From assembly GCA_949128115.1 (NCBI GenBank), contig OX421962.1:13095262-13159261 (forward strand): DNA of 64,000 nucleotides. The letters are read 5' to 3'. The notes beneath the pieces were generated by a model, which made no database searches, was not told the DNA's origin, and saw nothing but the letters and a program-made list of their open reading frames with translations. Both the position numbers and the translations under genes were made by a program. The DNA is from Anaspis maculata (lineage: Eukaryota; Arthropoda; Insecta; Coleoptera; Scraptiidae). Below are positions 1 to 10,550 of the stretch, in pieces (the first letter of the stretch is position 1; every line of letters starts with the position of its first letter).

Positions 1-1862
1 GGCACAATACTGATAAAATCTTGTCTTACAATATGTAAATATCAAAACTGATTGATGTTCAATTGGAACCTTTACTCCGCCCTGTTGGAAATGTCAAACT
101 CGAAAACCAAACCAAATTTTTGCTGAATGTAAAAAGAAATAAAAAAATATTTTCGCATTTTTTTTCCATCCCAACTGTCACGTTTAGCTTTGATGTAGAC
201 TGTCAACATCTTCACAAATGAAGACAATATCTCTAGCCATAGGCAAAAAATCGCTTTTTTTTTTATTTTTTTTTTGTTAAGTCAATTTTATTAATATCAA
301 CAGATACGAGAAAAAACTCGGTATGAAACAATTTTTGTAGACAATTTTATAGCCTTGATTTTCAATGAAACTTAACTAAATATCTCTGATGATTAGCGCA
401 ATATAAGCAGAAAACTGGATCGAAGGACCATTTTTCCAAGATGGCGGCTCGAGCTCAATAGGTAGAGTTAAGGACTTTCAGTATGTTTATCAGTACTCCT
501 TACCGGACATTACTGTCAAATTTTCAAAACTCCAACAGTTTTTTTCCTCCAGCTTTCCTTATTTGACTGGCCTAATAGGTTATGACGATGAGACCATCGA
601 GACCGTTTGCAGGCACTTTTAGGAAAAATTCATTTACAGGATTTATGACACCCTGTATACAAAACAGAAATTCATTACAGATTCAAAGGTTAATTTTTTG
701 TACTCATTGGTTTTTCATAATAATTTTACTAACAACTTTTGAAACAACGAGAATAGAAACGATCGAAGGACCAGCTTTTGCTCCTCCATAACTTCAAAAT
801 TAAAAGACATATAATTTTTCAACAATTTTGCAGCACCCTACCACATCTCTATATTACGCATCTTCAAGATGGTCCGGCACTTTTGAATCACCCTGTATAT
901 CAGTAGGAAAAAATGTTACCTTTGTTTCTGGGACAGTTCACTATGAATCTGGCAATTATGCATCAGCACCGGGAAACGTTGCCAGAGACTTGCGACGTCA
1001 AATTTTGTTGATGTGTTGCGGTTATGTTCAGATGACATCTTCGCCTGACTCTATGTATATATTGAGTTTTTCCGGTGCTCATGTGAAAGTGTTGTCCAAG
1101 TGATGTATTTTCAAGGGTTGCCCCAACATCTCCATTTCTACTTCTCAAAAAAAAAATTAACGCCTTGCCAAATCGCAGCTCCTAAGATATTAGGTGGCTC
1201 GATAAGGCTTTATGGTCAATAGCTATTAGACAGAGTATTTCATCTCAATAGAAGGACGATGGTTCAGACAACTTCCTGCAGACAGAGATCACTTTGATAT
1301 ATCAAGATAAAAAACGATTATTTTGTCTGGTGTTCTTCCTACAACTTGAGCAAAGTGAATCTTCTTGCCCGCGTCAGGTTGACAGAAGCCGGAACCTAAC
1401 ACAGGTCCGCGAGCTATCAGCGTTTCTTCAACAAAAATCATGGACCACGTCCGCGTCACGACCGACCTCTGGAACCTCTGGGGAATCCATCCTGCTCAAA
1501 CCCGATTATTTGTGCAGCTGTAAAATAGCCGTATTACACGACACAATTTTTTGTACAATTTCTTAAACAGTCTGCCAAAATAGTCCTAAAAAAACAATGA
1601 ACTTGATTGTTGATTTGACTGATGGTTCAAGAAATTGTGTAGTGTAATACGGCTATAATACATCTGCATAAGCGCCACTTTCATGCTATCGCCCATTGAA
1701 CTCCTCCAGTCAAGTCGAGACGCTCACACCAACTTTTCCAGGACCTCACACGTGATTCCTTCATTCTCATTTGCTACTGTTCGCCAGTCTTCCCATCAAA
1801 AAGAAAAACAACGACCGCTTTCGCTTCACCTAAATAGTAACGCAGTTTTTCTTTTGTTCCAG
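1..1862. other. Host-like noncoding sequence with relic of a TACAGGGTG repeat
   Basis: AT-rich sequence with no supportable gene. It contains part of a repeat on the complementary strand (see 536-897). Short open frames around 582-1148 and 1294-1566 lack codon structure and homology I can recognise. The stretch around 1400-1500 is more GC-rich and could contain another exon, but I could not fix splice sites or frame. Confidence 0.5.
536..897 (-). repeat. TACAGGGTG-family foldback end (relic)
   Basis: CACCCTGTA occurs at 649-657 and at 889-897. The sequence inward from 897, read on the minus strand, matches the left end of the repeat at 14807-15492 over several hundred bases with many substitutions, including the second internal CACCCTGTA block. 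A complete partner arm is not visible to the left, so this is a truncated or decayed copy. Confidence 0.6.
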
Positions 1863-1984
1863 CGTGTTCCAGTTGATCCTAACTCCGGACGACGAGGGCG
1901 TCTTTGCCAATGACGTCGCGGTGGAATCCACGAGGGGCGTTCTTAATTTCGATCCGAAATTCGTTTACAGCGGAACTTTGCGAG
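1863..1984 (+). CDS. Isolated internal exon of an unrecognised host gene
   Basis: A pyrimidine-rich tract ending in AG at 1861-1862 precedes, and GTAAGT at 1985-1990 follows, a 122-bp segment that is clearly more GC-rich than its surroundings. Read from 1864 it encodes 40 codons with no stop, starting VFQLILTPDDEGVFANDVAV and ending in a hydrophobic/aromatic stretch (FVYSGTLRG). The exon starts with the last base of a split codon and ends with the first base of another, so the intron phases are 2 and 1. The alternating hydrophobic pattern suggests a beta-rich, possibly extracellular domain, but I do not recognise the family. Neighbouring exons are not visible, so they are either outside the window or too short to see. 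The downstream frame beyond 1984 is intronic. Confidence 0.6.
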
Positions 1985-3096
1985 GTAAGTTGCTCCCCAA
2001 AGTGGCGGAGTTTTATGGACCCGCGCCCCTATACATCTCGAGTTACTTGCATATTTTATTATTAACGAAGTGTAAAGTTCGGAAAATCGCATTAGGCGGG
2101 TGCTTACCTATATCCGCGCTCGCCGCTCTGCTGCTGAAAAGGAAACCGTTCTTTTCGCCGTTTTTCCGATGGGTGCCCGGGGGGTAAATTTTCGCGAGGT
2201 GTGTTACGCCGCACCGGACGGGCAATGGGGCAGAAGGGGATCAAAGTTTTTAGGAGTGGTCAGTGTGTGTGTGTGTGTGCGGTAATTAGAAAGTTTTGGC
2301 CGTAGCACTTTGGGCCCGGGCCGAAGCTGCTGTGTAATTGTTTTGTTGTCGGTTCGCTCTATGTGTGTGGCAGTGTATTTGAAATTTTGGACTGCGTAGT
2401 ATAACTTCTTGTCAGTAGTTAATTGTCTGGCGCAGAGTTTGCCGAACTTGGCTCATACTCTCGCCCTCTGCGTAAAATTTAACGTTATTGCTTATACCTT
2501 GTGCTCATGATTGTAGTTTACACCTCTTATGCCTAAGTTTGTACGGTGCCTTGCTTTTACATTCAAGTATATTAGTAACACATGCTCGTATACTTCCTGA
2601 AACTTGTAGAAATTGGTTACGGTCTAAAATGAAAATTTATCTACTTGCTTCACACTTTTCGATACTGAAAAAGGTGTCGCCAATTGTCCACCATTGTAGA
2701 AGCGGTAGCTCCGTCTTGAAAGGTTCTTTTATGAGTTTGAATTAGTCTGAAAATGATCAGTGATGCTGAGGGTTGATTATTCCCGCCTAAATCAACATAA
2801 TATATTCGGCTTTTCGATTGAGAAGAATCATGGAGTATTAGGCTTGATTCGTACTAGGTACATATATATTTTGACGATTACTTGAGTATATTATCTCACA
2901 ACGAAAGGGGGTACACTCTGGGGGTAAATAGGAGTACTTATATCTAAAGGGATAGCGTGTATGCTGCCACCACCGAATCATTTCGTTTAACCCTTTTGAG
3001 GTTCGGACCAAAAGGGAAGAAGAGAGGAGAATGATCAAAGCGTACTCAGAGTTTTATCTTTCAAGGATAGTAGCGTTCTCTTATTCATGTCTGTTA
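1985..3096. other. Probable intron with (GT)n microsatellite
   Basis: Starts with the splice donor GTAAGT. It holds a (GT)8-9 run at 2263-2279 and otherwise unique-looking sequence without a convincing gene. CpG-containing sequence at 2090-2240 is noncoding as far as I can see. Confidence 0.5.
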
Positions 3097-4486
3097 TACA
3101 GGGTGTTTCAGGGATGATGGCAAAAAATTCAACTGTGGGTAGATCTCGTCAAAATATGACGAAAACTTATATACTATTTCGCAAAGTTTGGCCTAATGAC
3201 GAAGGTACAACCCTCCAAAGTTCACTTTTTTCGGATTTCAAAATTTTTTATTTCAAGAACGTTCCTACAAATTAAGCTTTAATTCAGCATAAGCTGGTTT
3301 GTCATAATTATCTATCAACTTGCCAAATTTGGAAAGAATCCAATCAGTGGCGTAGAAGTTATAAGGGGTCACCTTAAGTCAACTTTTCTTCGGATGCTTC
3401 TCTCATGCTATTGACCCTCATAACTCCTGAACCACTGATGGTTGGATTCTTTCCAAAGGACCCCGCACGTTTTCTATGAAAAAGTGGTTTCGGTGAATTT
3501 GGCTAAATTTTTTATATGTTGTAGATCTCAATTCAAGAAATATATTCTGAAAAATTGGACCCCTCCTATGAACAGTTTCTCCCCTACACCCCTAATAAGG
3601 CCAAAATTAGGAATAGTCTCAAATTTTTTGAAATTCGTGAAACTGGTTCAAATCAAATTCGTGATCATGGGAAAAATAATTTAAAAAATCCAAGTTGTGA
3701 ATTGGGGTAGTAATCAAGGGGGTTGGGGGTCAAAATTGAGAAAATAAATTAAAATTCCGAATTTTTTTATTCTTATATAATCTGAACAGAATAATAATCG
3801 AGAAATTATTTTGGGAAATCTAAACTAATTAATTGGGGGCTATTCTGAAGCGGGCTGGGGATCGAAATCAAGAAAACGCAGTGAAATTCCGGAATTTGCC
3901 GTTCCCATAATATATGATTTTACGAGCAATGGGAAAATTGCTCAAAAAATCTAAACCAATGAATTCGGGTGTTATTGAGGGGGTAGAGGGTCGAAATTGA
4001 GAAAACAGTGGAGTTCTGAAACTTCCAATTTATCTAGGAAGAGTAGGAAGATCTGGGCGAATGACAAAATGATAATACAACCAATGTGAATAAGGACTGA
4101 GGAGTTCATCGTTTCTCGATCATCCTCACACCTTACCTCCTCCTTAGTTGGACCTGGGTACAACAACCATTATGATACCTACCAACAACCACAATGAGGG
4201 CTAAGGGAGGGGGGGGAATCGAGACTTGCAGCAGCAATATTAATTACAGTTCTCGAGAAGCTCTCCACGGTTCTGTGTGCTGTCCATCATATAGCTTGTG
4301 TGAAAAAAAATTTACTAGACTATCTTTTTAACATAAATCCTGCTTTTGGTCATTGGTGGATTCAATGGGATTCGGATTCCAAAAACAAAAAAATCGACAT
4401 TGGAAGTTAGGTGCAATTTTTCAAATCTGAATTTTCAGTTTTAAAGGTTTTCAATAAGAGTGATAGAACTTTGATAAGATTTTACT

Positions 4487-4879
4487 GTCATTTTTTGACA
4501 TAAATACTCGCAGTATATCTTAACAAAATCATCTTCATTTAACAAGACGGGGCTACGTGCCACACAGCAGGAGAAACCTTGGGACTTGTTGGCCGAAAAC
4601 TTCCAAGGAAGAACAATTTTGCGGAACAGCGATTTCAATTGGCCAGCGAGATCTTGCGATATTACGTCCCTGGACTTTTTTCTGTGAGGGTATGTGAAGT
4701 GCCTAGTATACAAGAACAAGCCTAGAACCATTGAAGCCCTGGGGGACAATATTGTGCGTGTTATTACTGAAATATAGCCCGATATCTGCCAGAAAGTTAT
4801 TACAAATTCGACTTCCCGTCTGCACGCCGTTAGACAAAGTCGAGAAGGCCATTTACTAGATGTTATTTTCCACACATAA
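4487..4879 (+). pseudogene. Mariner/Tc1-like transposase, C-terminal relic
   Basis: The plus strand encodes the C-terminal third of an insect mariner/Tc1-type transposase of the group with the QDGATCH catalytic block. QDGATCHTAGETL can be read at 4543-4581. A frameshift then leads to WDLLAENF, a block ending in WPARSCDITSLDFFL, and on to HLLDVIFHT followed by TAA at 4877-4879. The acidic residues of QDG and SLDFFL match the second and third catalytic aspartates of the family. It is dead: frameshifts lie near 4541 and 4588, there is a TGA where the family has a tryptophan (after DFFL), and a TAG further on. The N-terminal DNA-binding part is missing. Its place in the loop of foldback element A suggests it may be the remnant of that element's own enzyme, but an independent insertion is possible. 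Confidence 0.85.
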
Positions 4880-6940
4880 TGTTAAAAACTGTTCTTTCAC
4901 CTAGAGTCAATTAGATATCGTTAACCCCGACATAATTTGTTTAATTTCAATTTGAAGTTCTATCAATCTTAATATATAGGGGAAAGACCCTATATATGAA
5001 TTTAAAGTTTCGGAATTTTCTTTCTTTTTCTAGATTTTGATCACTGTACCCTCAGTAGGTAACCATCTCAATTTATTGGTTCAGATTTTTTTGAATTATT
5101 TCTCCATTAGGTACCCCTTTCCTGGAATGCTTATTCCTTTACTCGATCTCGACCCCCGCCCCCTCGATAATTACTCCAATTCACAACTTATATTTTTTAT
5201 TCTTCAACTTAATTTGAGCCAGTTTCATGAATTTTAAAATGCTTGAGACAAATTCTTATTTGGACTAGGACATGGCTGTTGGCAGATATTATGGTGGGTG
5301 GGAAAAGGGATGGTCGAGAAACGAAGAACTCAATCCTTATGCAGATTGATTTTATTATCATTTTGTCATTCACCCAGATCAATTTCTAGATGAACTGTAA
5401 GGTCCAGAATTTCATTGTTGTCTTAATTTCGACCCTCTACTTGCTCAATAACACCCGAACTCATTGGTTCAGATTTTTTTGAGTTATTTTCCCAATAATG
5501 GGAACGCAAGCTTCGGAATGTTACTCCGTTCCCTTGATTTTGAGAACTAGCCCCTTTTAGAATAACCCCCAATTGATTGATTTAGATTTTCCAAAATAAT
5601 TTCTCGATTATTATTCTGTTCAGATTTATAAGAATAAAAAAATTCGGAATTTTAATTTATTTTCTCAATTTCGACCCCCAACCCCCTTGATAACTACTCC
5701 AATTCACAACTTGGATTTTTTTAATTATTTTTCCCATGATCACGAGTTCGATTTGAACCAGTTTCATGAATTTGAAAAATTTTTAGACTATTTCTAATTT
5801 TGGCCTTATTAGGAGTGTAGGGGAAAAACTGTTCATAGGAGGGGTCCAATTTTTCAGGAATATATTTCTTGAATCAAGATCTACAACATTTAAAAAATTT
5901 AGCCAAATTCACCGAAATCACTTTTTCATAAAAAACGTGCGGGGTCCTTTGGCAGGTTGATAGATCATTATGACAAACCAGCTTTTGTAAATTGAAGCTA
6001 AATTTGTCGAAACATTTCTGAGTTTTTGACAAATTTTTGAAATCCAAAGAAAGAACTTTGGAGGGCTGTATCTTCGTCATTAGGCCGAACTTTGCAAAAG
6101 AGTATACAGGCTGTCCCATAATTAGCGTGCAATACTTCACCAGCCGATTCTGCGACCCAAACTAAGAAAAAAAGTTCCCATAAACATAGGTCGAAAAATG
6201 CTTCATAAGCGAGCTACAGCCCTCTGAAAGTGGTACCCTGAAGATGGTTTTTATTTAATATCTGCGAAACTGTCAACAGCAAAATCATGAAATTTTGCAC
6301 ATCGGCCAATCTTTTCATGTCTAATAATATTTGAAAATAACAATTTCAAAATTCTATCCAGAAATGGATCAGACTGTGGGGGGTGGGGGGTAAAATCACC
6401 CCAACTTTTTCAAGTGCCGTTTTTTGCAACTTTAGCATGAAATTATGAAATCCCAAAGCCTTTTGCAATAAAAATCTCCCCTTGTTCAACTATGATAGGG
6501 AGCACCGTTCTCGAGTAAAATCGAATTGAAACTCACCCTACATGTCATAAAAATTCATAATGAAAATTACAAAAAAAATAAAATTTGAGCGTAGGCCATG
6601 GAACACGACTTCTATGTTTGGGAAAAAAATAATCGAGACAGGTGACAGGCCAGGGCACGACCATTACAGCAGCCATATACGAAGTGCATGTCTGCCAGCT
6701 CTTGGTTTTTGAAACATTCCATTTTTACAAAACAGTACCCGCAATAAAACTTCTTTAATTAGCTTTAAGGGATTTCTGATTCGACTAAAGAAGTTCTTGA
6801 CGGGAACCGGTCTTATTTTATTTTTTTCGTCAAGTAGAAACTCCTCCAAAAAGAAAATGTACAGGCATTGCTATCAAATTTTGAAAATTTCCAAAAAAAA
6901 GTGAAAATTTTTGATTTTGATTTTTGAAAATCAGAAAACT

Positions 6941-7140
6941 AGATAGCATCGACAATGCATCTGTCCCCAAGAAAGTCGCATGCCAAATTTGAACTTTCTA
7001 TTTTCAAAAAAATTCACCAAAAATGATTTCTCATGAAAAAGTGAATTAGTAGAAAACATTTTTGGTACCTTTTTTTGGAATAGAAAGTTCAAATTTGGCA
7101 TGCGACTTTCTTGGGGAAAGATGCATTGTCGATGCTATCT
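6941..7140. repeat. Internal hairpin, about 62-bp arms
   Basis: The arms at 6941-7003 and 7079-7140 are near-exact inverted repeats (AGATAGCATCGACAATGCAT at the left edge, its complement at the right), separated by about 75 bases. It lies in the centre of foldback element B, so it is a palindrome in the loop of a palindrome. Confidence 0.8.
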
Positions 7141-7408
7141 AAATTTTGAATTTTCAGAAACTACATAAAAAAACTTTTTTTTTCTTCCTGCATCAACTAC
7201 TGGGTTATTTGCAGGTTTTTTTTGGTGAGTTTTTCTGTAACGATAACAACGAACGACGGCACAACGTGTAGATAACAGTTTTTGGAACTGTGGGGCATTT
7301 TCAGTATGGTTTAGTTTTCGATAGCTTTTCCATTTCATCCCTTTTCCCGGAGCATCACCGCACGATAGTAGATGCCCCAGTACTAAGGAACGCATGAAAA
7401 AGTCCATC

Positions 7409-7479
7409 TGGCCCGGTGCGGATTTGAACCCGGGACCTCCACCTTTGAAAGTGGGGCCGAGCTCACCGTGCTACCGACC

Positions 7480-7482
<3 letters not shown>
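7409..7482 (-). repeat. tRNA-derived sequence (SINE head or tRNA pseudogene)
   Basis: The minus strand has a 74-nt tRNA-like unit with a B box GGTTCAAATCC (7420-7430), an A-box-like TAGCACGGTGAGC, a 7-base anticodon-type loop TTTCAAA between GC-rich stems, and a final CCA. The loop would give anticodon TCA. The T stem pairs poorly and the first acceptor bases are replaced by the adjacent homopolymer (T31 on the plus strand, 7482-7512), so it is not a functional tRNA. Sequence continuing to about 7150 could be the SINE body. Confidence 0.6.
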
Positions 7483-7513
<31 letters not shown>

Positions 7514-8285
7514 AAATTCACAAAATTTGATAGCAATACCCGTACATTTTTTTCTTGGAGGAGTTTCTACTTGAAAAAAATGAAATAAAAAATATTCCCG
7601 CCAACAACTTTTTTAGTCGCATCAGAAACCCCTAAAACACAACTTTCAATCACACTGTCACTCATGTCATGAATCTGTCACCCTGTCCTAATTATTTTTC
7701 CCCAAGCATAGCAGTCGTGTTCCATGGCCTACGCTCAATTTTTTTTTGTAATTTCATTATGAATTTTCATGACAAGTAGGGTAATTTTCAAATCGATTTT
7801 ACTCGAGAACGGTGCTTCCTATCGGAGTTAAACAGAGGACCTTTTTCATGCAAAATGGTTTGACGTTTCATTACTTTGTGCTAAAGTTGCAAAAAAACGA
7901 CACTTGAAAAAGTTGGGGTGATTTTACCCTCCACCCCCCACAGTCTGACCCATTTCTGGATAGAATTTTGGAATTATTATTATTGCATATTATTAGACAT
8001 CAAAAGATTGGCCAATGTGCAAATTTTCATGATTCTGCTGTCAACAGTTTCGAAAATATTGAATAAAAACCATCTTCAGGGTACTACTTTTAGAGGGCTG
8101 TAGCTCGCTTATGAAGCATTTTTCGACCTATGTTTATGGGAACTTTTTTTCTAATTTTCAACCGTAAAATCTGCTGGTGAAGTATTGCACGCTAATTATG
8201 GGACACCCTGTATAGGTTTTTGTCATATTTTGACAAGATCTACACACAGGTGAATTTTTTGCTACCATCCCTGAAACACCCTGTA

Positions 8286-8714
8286 TAGGCTGATAACAGT
8301 CTGTTACTGGGATCGACATTCGAAGGGGCTTTATCTCGGATACTATGGACCCTATGGAACAAGGGGTAATTAATTATTTCTCCTAATGCAATGAATAAAT
8401 GTTCTTCAAGTTTTCAACAACAACATAAAGCAAACAGATCAAGAATTGAGGTGGTCCACCCCAAAAACTCGCTCAGGTTCAAATGAAGATATCCAGACGA
8501 AAAATGAACCGATTTGAAAAAATCAAGTGTTTATGATTTGGGAGCTCTTCTGACTGCAAGTTTAATATTTGGATATTGTGTTTGCTAGTATACAGGGTGA
8601 CAAACACATGGGGTACACCCGGGGAATGGGTATGTAAGGTAAGCTAGAGCGATATGTTATCCGCATTGCTACAATGATATACTGTTCCATTCGATCATTC
8701 CATGACACAATACG
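8286..8714. other. Intervening sequence with a lone TACAGGGTG end
   Basis: No gene seen. TACAGGGTG at 8591-8599 looks like a single end of the same terminal-repeat class without a visible partner. Confidence 0.4.
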
Positions 8715-8715
8715 G

Positions 8716-9115
8716 TGCGTGGTGTAGAAAACCCGTAATCTATCACGTGAAATTCTTGAGAGATACAAAAGTTTTCAGTCGAAAAGTGTCGTTGTGGTGA
8801 TAGCCGAAGTGTTCAAGAGATTTTCTATGACTTTCTTTATTTCAGCATAATTATCTGGATTGATAATTTGGTTAATATCAATATTTTCTATTTTAACAAT
8901 GTTTGTGTCAGCACCCGTGTCTAATATGAATGCTATTGACTTGTCGTGCCTCGTGTTCGTGAAGAATTTTTCAAGGTCTCCCAGGCCTGGACCGATGATC
9001 TGGAGACCATTTCAACTCTTTATTGCTATACTCCGTACATTTCTGAACTTGCATTTTTTGCGTTGGAAGCTTCTTTTTCACTTAATCTCCAAAAAAAAAC
9101 ATTCAGAACGCTTCT
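8716..9115. repeat. Direct repeat copy 1 (retroelement fragment)
   Basis: About 400 bp here is repeated in the same orientation at about 10165-10550 with scattered substitutions and small indels. Both copies contain a retroviral-type aspartic protease fragment on the minus strand, so they are either two insertions of one element or remains of one longer duplication. Confidence 0.75.
8775..8960 (-). pseudogene. Retroviral-type aspartic protease fragment, copy 1
   Basis: Reading the minus strand from 8924 gives LDTGADTNIVKIENIDI and continues open to a TGA at 8775-8777. LDTGAD is the catalytic-site signature of the pepsin-like protease of LTR retrotransposons (Ty3/gypsy or related). A one-base shift just upstream of LDTGAD breaks the frame. 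No zinc knuckle or RT is recognisable nearby, so this is a short relic of a gag-pol gene. Confidence 0.65.
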
Positions 9116-9299
9116 TGTGTTGGACCAGCAAAGACCAACTCGATTTTCTCAAAAAAAGAGAAAATTTTCCGTATTATAAAAAGGTAGTCTGAATTTTGAC
9201 ATTTCTTTAGAGGGGTGCCTAAGTTTGTGCGTGATCTAATGTCCAAGAAAATGCCATTTCAACAGGGAGAGTCGCCAGCACGAAGACATCACTGAACTC

Positions 9300-9402
9300 T
9301 TCAGCAAATCCTCCCTTTTGTATGCTGACAACGTGAAGCTTTTTGGTGGAATAAAATCTTCAAGCGATTATCTCAGCCTTCAGAGGGACCTGAACAAATA
9401 GC
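9300..9402 (+). pseudogene. Non-LTR reverse transcriptase scrap (YADN)
   Basis: The plus strand encodes LLYADNVKLFGGIKSS followed by DYLSLQRDLNK and a stop. This matches the block around the YADD catalytic motif of jockey/CR1-type non-LTR reverse transcriptases, with the second aspartate changed to asparagine. Only about 34 codons are recognisable. Confidence 0.7.
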
Positions 9403-10164
9403 GTTTGTGGTATTTTATTCAACCTGTTCAGGAGTCACTTATAGGCGATGACTTGAAACACTCCCCACACTAGCGAGTCCTTTGTTATCACTTGAGGCAT
9501 TATCAATATTATCATTATTATTTCTTTCATTACCGGAAACATTCTGGATAACAGTTCTTTAGGTTTGTTATCACTGGTGACTTTAGTAACTCTTGCAGCA
9601 AACTGTCAATTATTGTAGCCCTGTATTACAAGACTGATTCGACTTTCATAAACTTGAATCGTGATAGGGTCAAAAGTGTCTTTATTGTGTGTTACTTTGA
9701 AAACCATTATTTTCTCGGTCAGTTTTTTGCAAAATATTTTCTATTTAGGCCTTGGCTCGGCTAGTTACACTTGTTATATTCGCATTTAGAACTTTTTTTC
9801 AGAACGCATGTCTTCATTTCTTGTTCTGATTGATCGCACGTAGAATTTCGAAAGCGGTCGAGTCGACAGTTTGGGTTTCTTGTTTAGAATTGTTTTGCGG
9901 TTTGGTTTTATCATTTCTGCATCGTAAGGTGAAACTTCAGGCTCACTTTTTGTGCAATTTTGATCCTTTTTATTGAATCAGCTGTGAAATTTCCGATTTC
10001 AACCTTTTTTACAATTTGACAATGTGGTACGATTTTGAATGTATCCTAATCTATAGAATGACACATTGAGTTTCATGAAATTTACTTTTGAAATTTGAAA
10101 CTGAAACAGATCTGTCGTAAATTCAAACACACATATCCACGGCTAGATCCCATTCTAAAATTGC

Positions 10165-10550
10165 ATCGCATGGTGTGGAAAACCCGTAATCTATCACATG
10201 AACTTCGTGAGAGATACAAGAGTTTTTAGTCGAAAAGTGTCGTTGTGGTGATAGCCGAAGTGTTCAAGAGATCTTATATGACTTTCTTTATTTCAGCATA
10301 ACTATCTGGATTGATATTTTGGTCAATATCAATTTTTTCTATTTTAACGATGCTTGTGTCAGCACCCGTGTCCAATATAAAAATGCTATTGACTTGTCGT
10401 GCCTCGTGCCCGTGAAGAATTTTTCATGGTTTCCCAGGCCTGGACCGATGATTGGAGACCATTTCAACTCTTCATTGCTATACTCTGAACATTTCTGAAC
10501 TTGCATTTTTTGCGTTGGAAGCTTTTTCTTCACTTCATCTCCAAAGAACA
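10165..10550. repeat. Direct repeat copy 2 (retroelement fragment)
   Basis: Second copy of the 8716-9115 segment, same orientation, about 1.45 kb downstream. It ends in a short local duplication: the sequence ending in CATCTCC and GAACATT near 10535 recurs near 10600. Confidence 0.75.
10274..10440 (-). pseudogene. Retroviral-type aspartic protease fragment, copy 2
   Basis: The minus strand encodes a run ending in SIFILDTGADTSIVKIEKI and stops at TAA 10274-10276, earlier than copy 1. LDTGAD lies at 10358-10375. In this copy the upstream frame into the active site is open where copy 1 is shifted, so the two copies decayed independently. Confidence 0.65.

Larger units (their letters stand above)
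6105..8212. mobile_element. Foldback element B inserted in the right arm of A
   Basis: The left end TACAGGCTGTCCCATAATTA at 6105 is mirrored by the complement ending CACCCTGTA at 8212. The arms are about 6105-6890 and 7520-8212. TA flanks on both sides (TA at 6103-6104 and 8213-8214) indicate insertion at a TA of the older element A. The loop holds a perfect-looking internal hairpin (6941-7140) and a tRNA-derived sequence. No transposase is visible. Confidence 0.75.
3097..8285. mobile_element. Foldback element A, TACAGGGTG ends, TA flanks
   Basis: The left end (TACAGGGTGTTTCAGGGATG, 3097 onward) and the right end (complement, ending CACCCTGTA at 8285) are long near-identical inverted repeats. 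The arms run from 3097 to about 4160 and from about 5260 to 6104, then resume at 8213-8285 because a second palindrome (6105-8212) was inserted into the right arm. The loop at about 4170-5260 carries a mariner/Tc1-type transposase relic. TA dinucleotides at both ends fit a TA target duplication, as known for the IS630/Tc1/mariner superfamily. That assignment is inference. Confidence 0.75.

Noticed and set aside
2263..2279. GT repeat as a functional element
   Set aside because: A short microsatellite of ordinary length in a probable intron.
4441..4875. 144-codon minus-strand open frame
   Set aside because: The recognisable protein similarity is on the plus strand (mariner-type transposase relic); the minus frame is its shadow.
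7409..7482. Functional selenocysteine or suppressor tRNA with UCA anticodon
   Set aside because: The T stem does not pair, the first acceptor bases are replaced by a homopolymer, and it lies inside a transposon.
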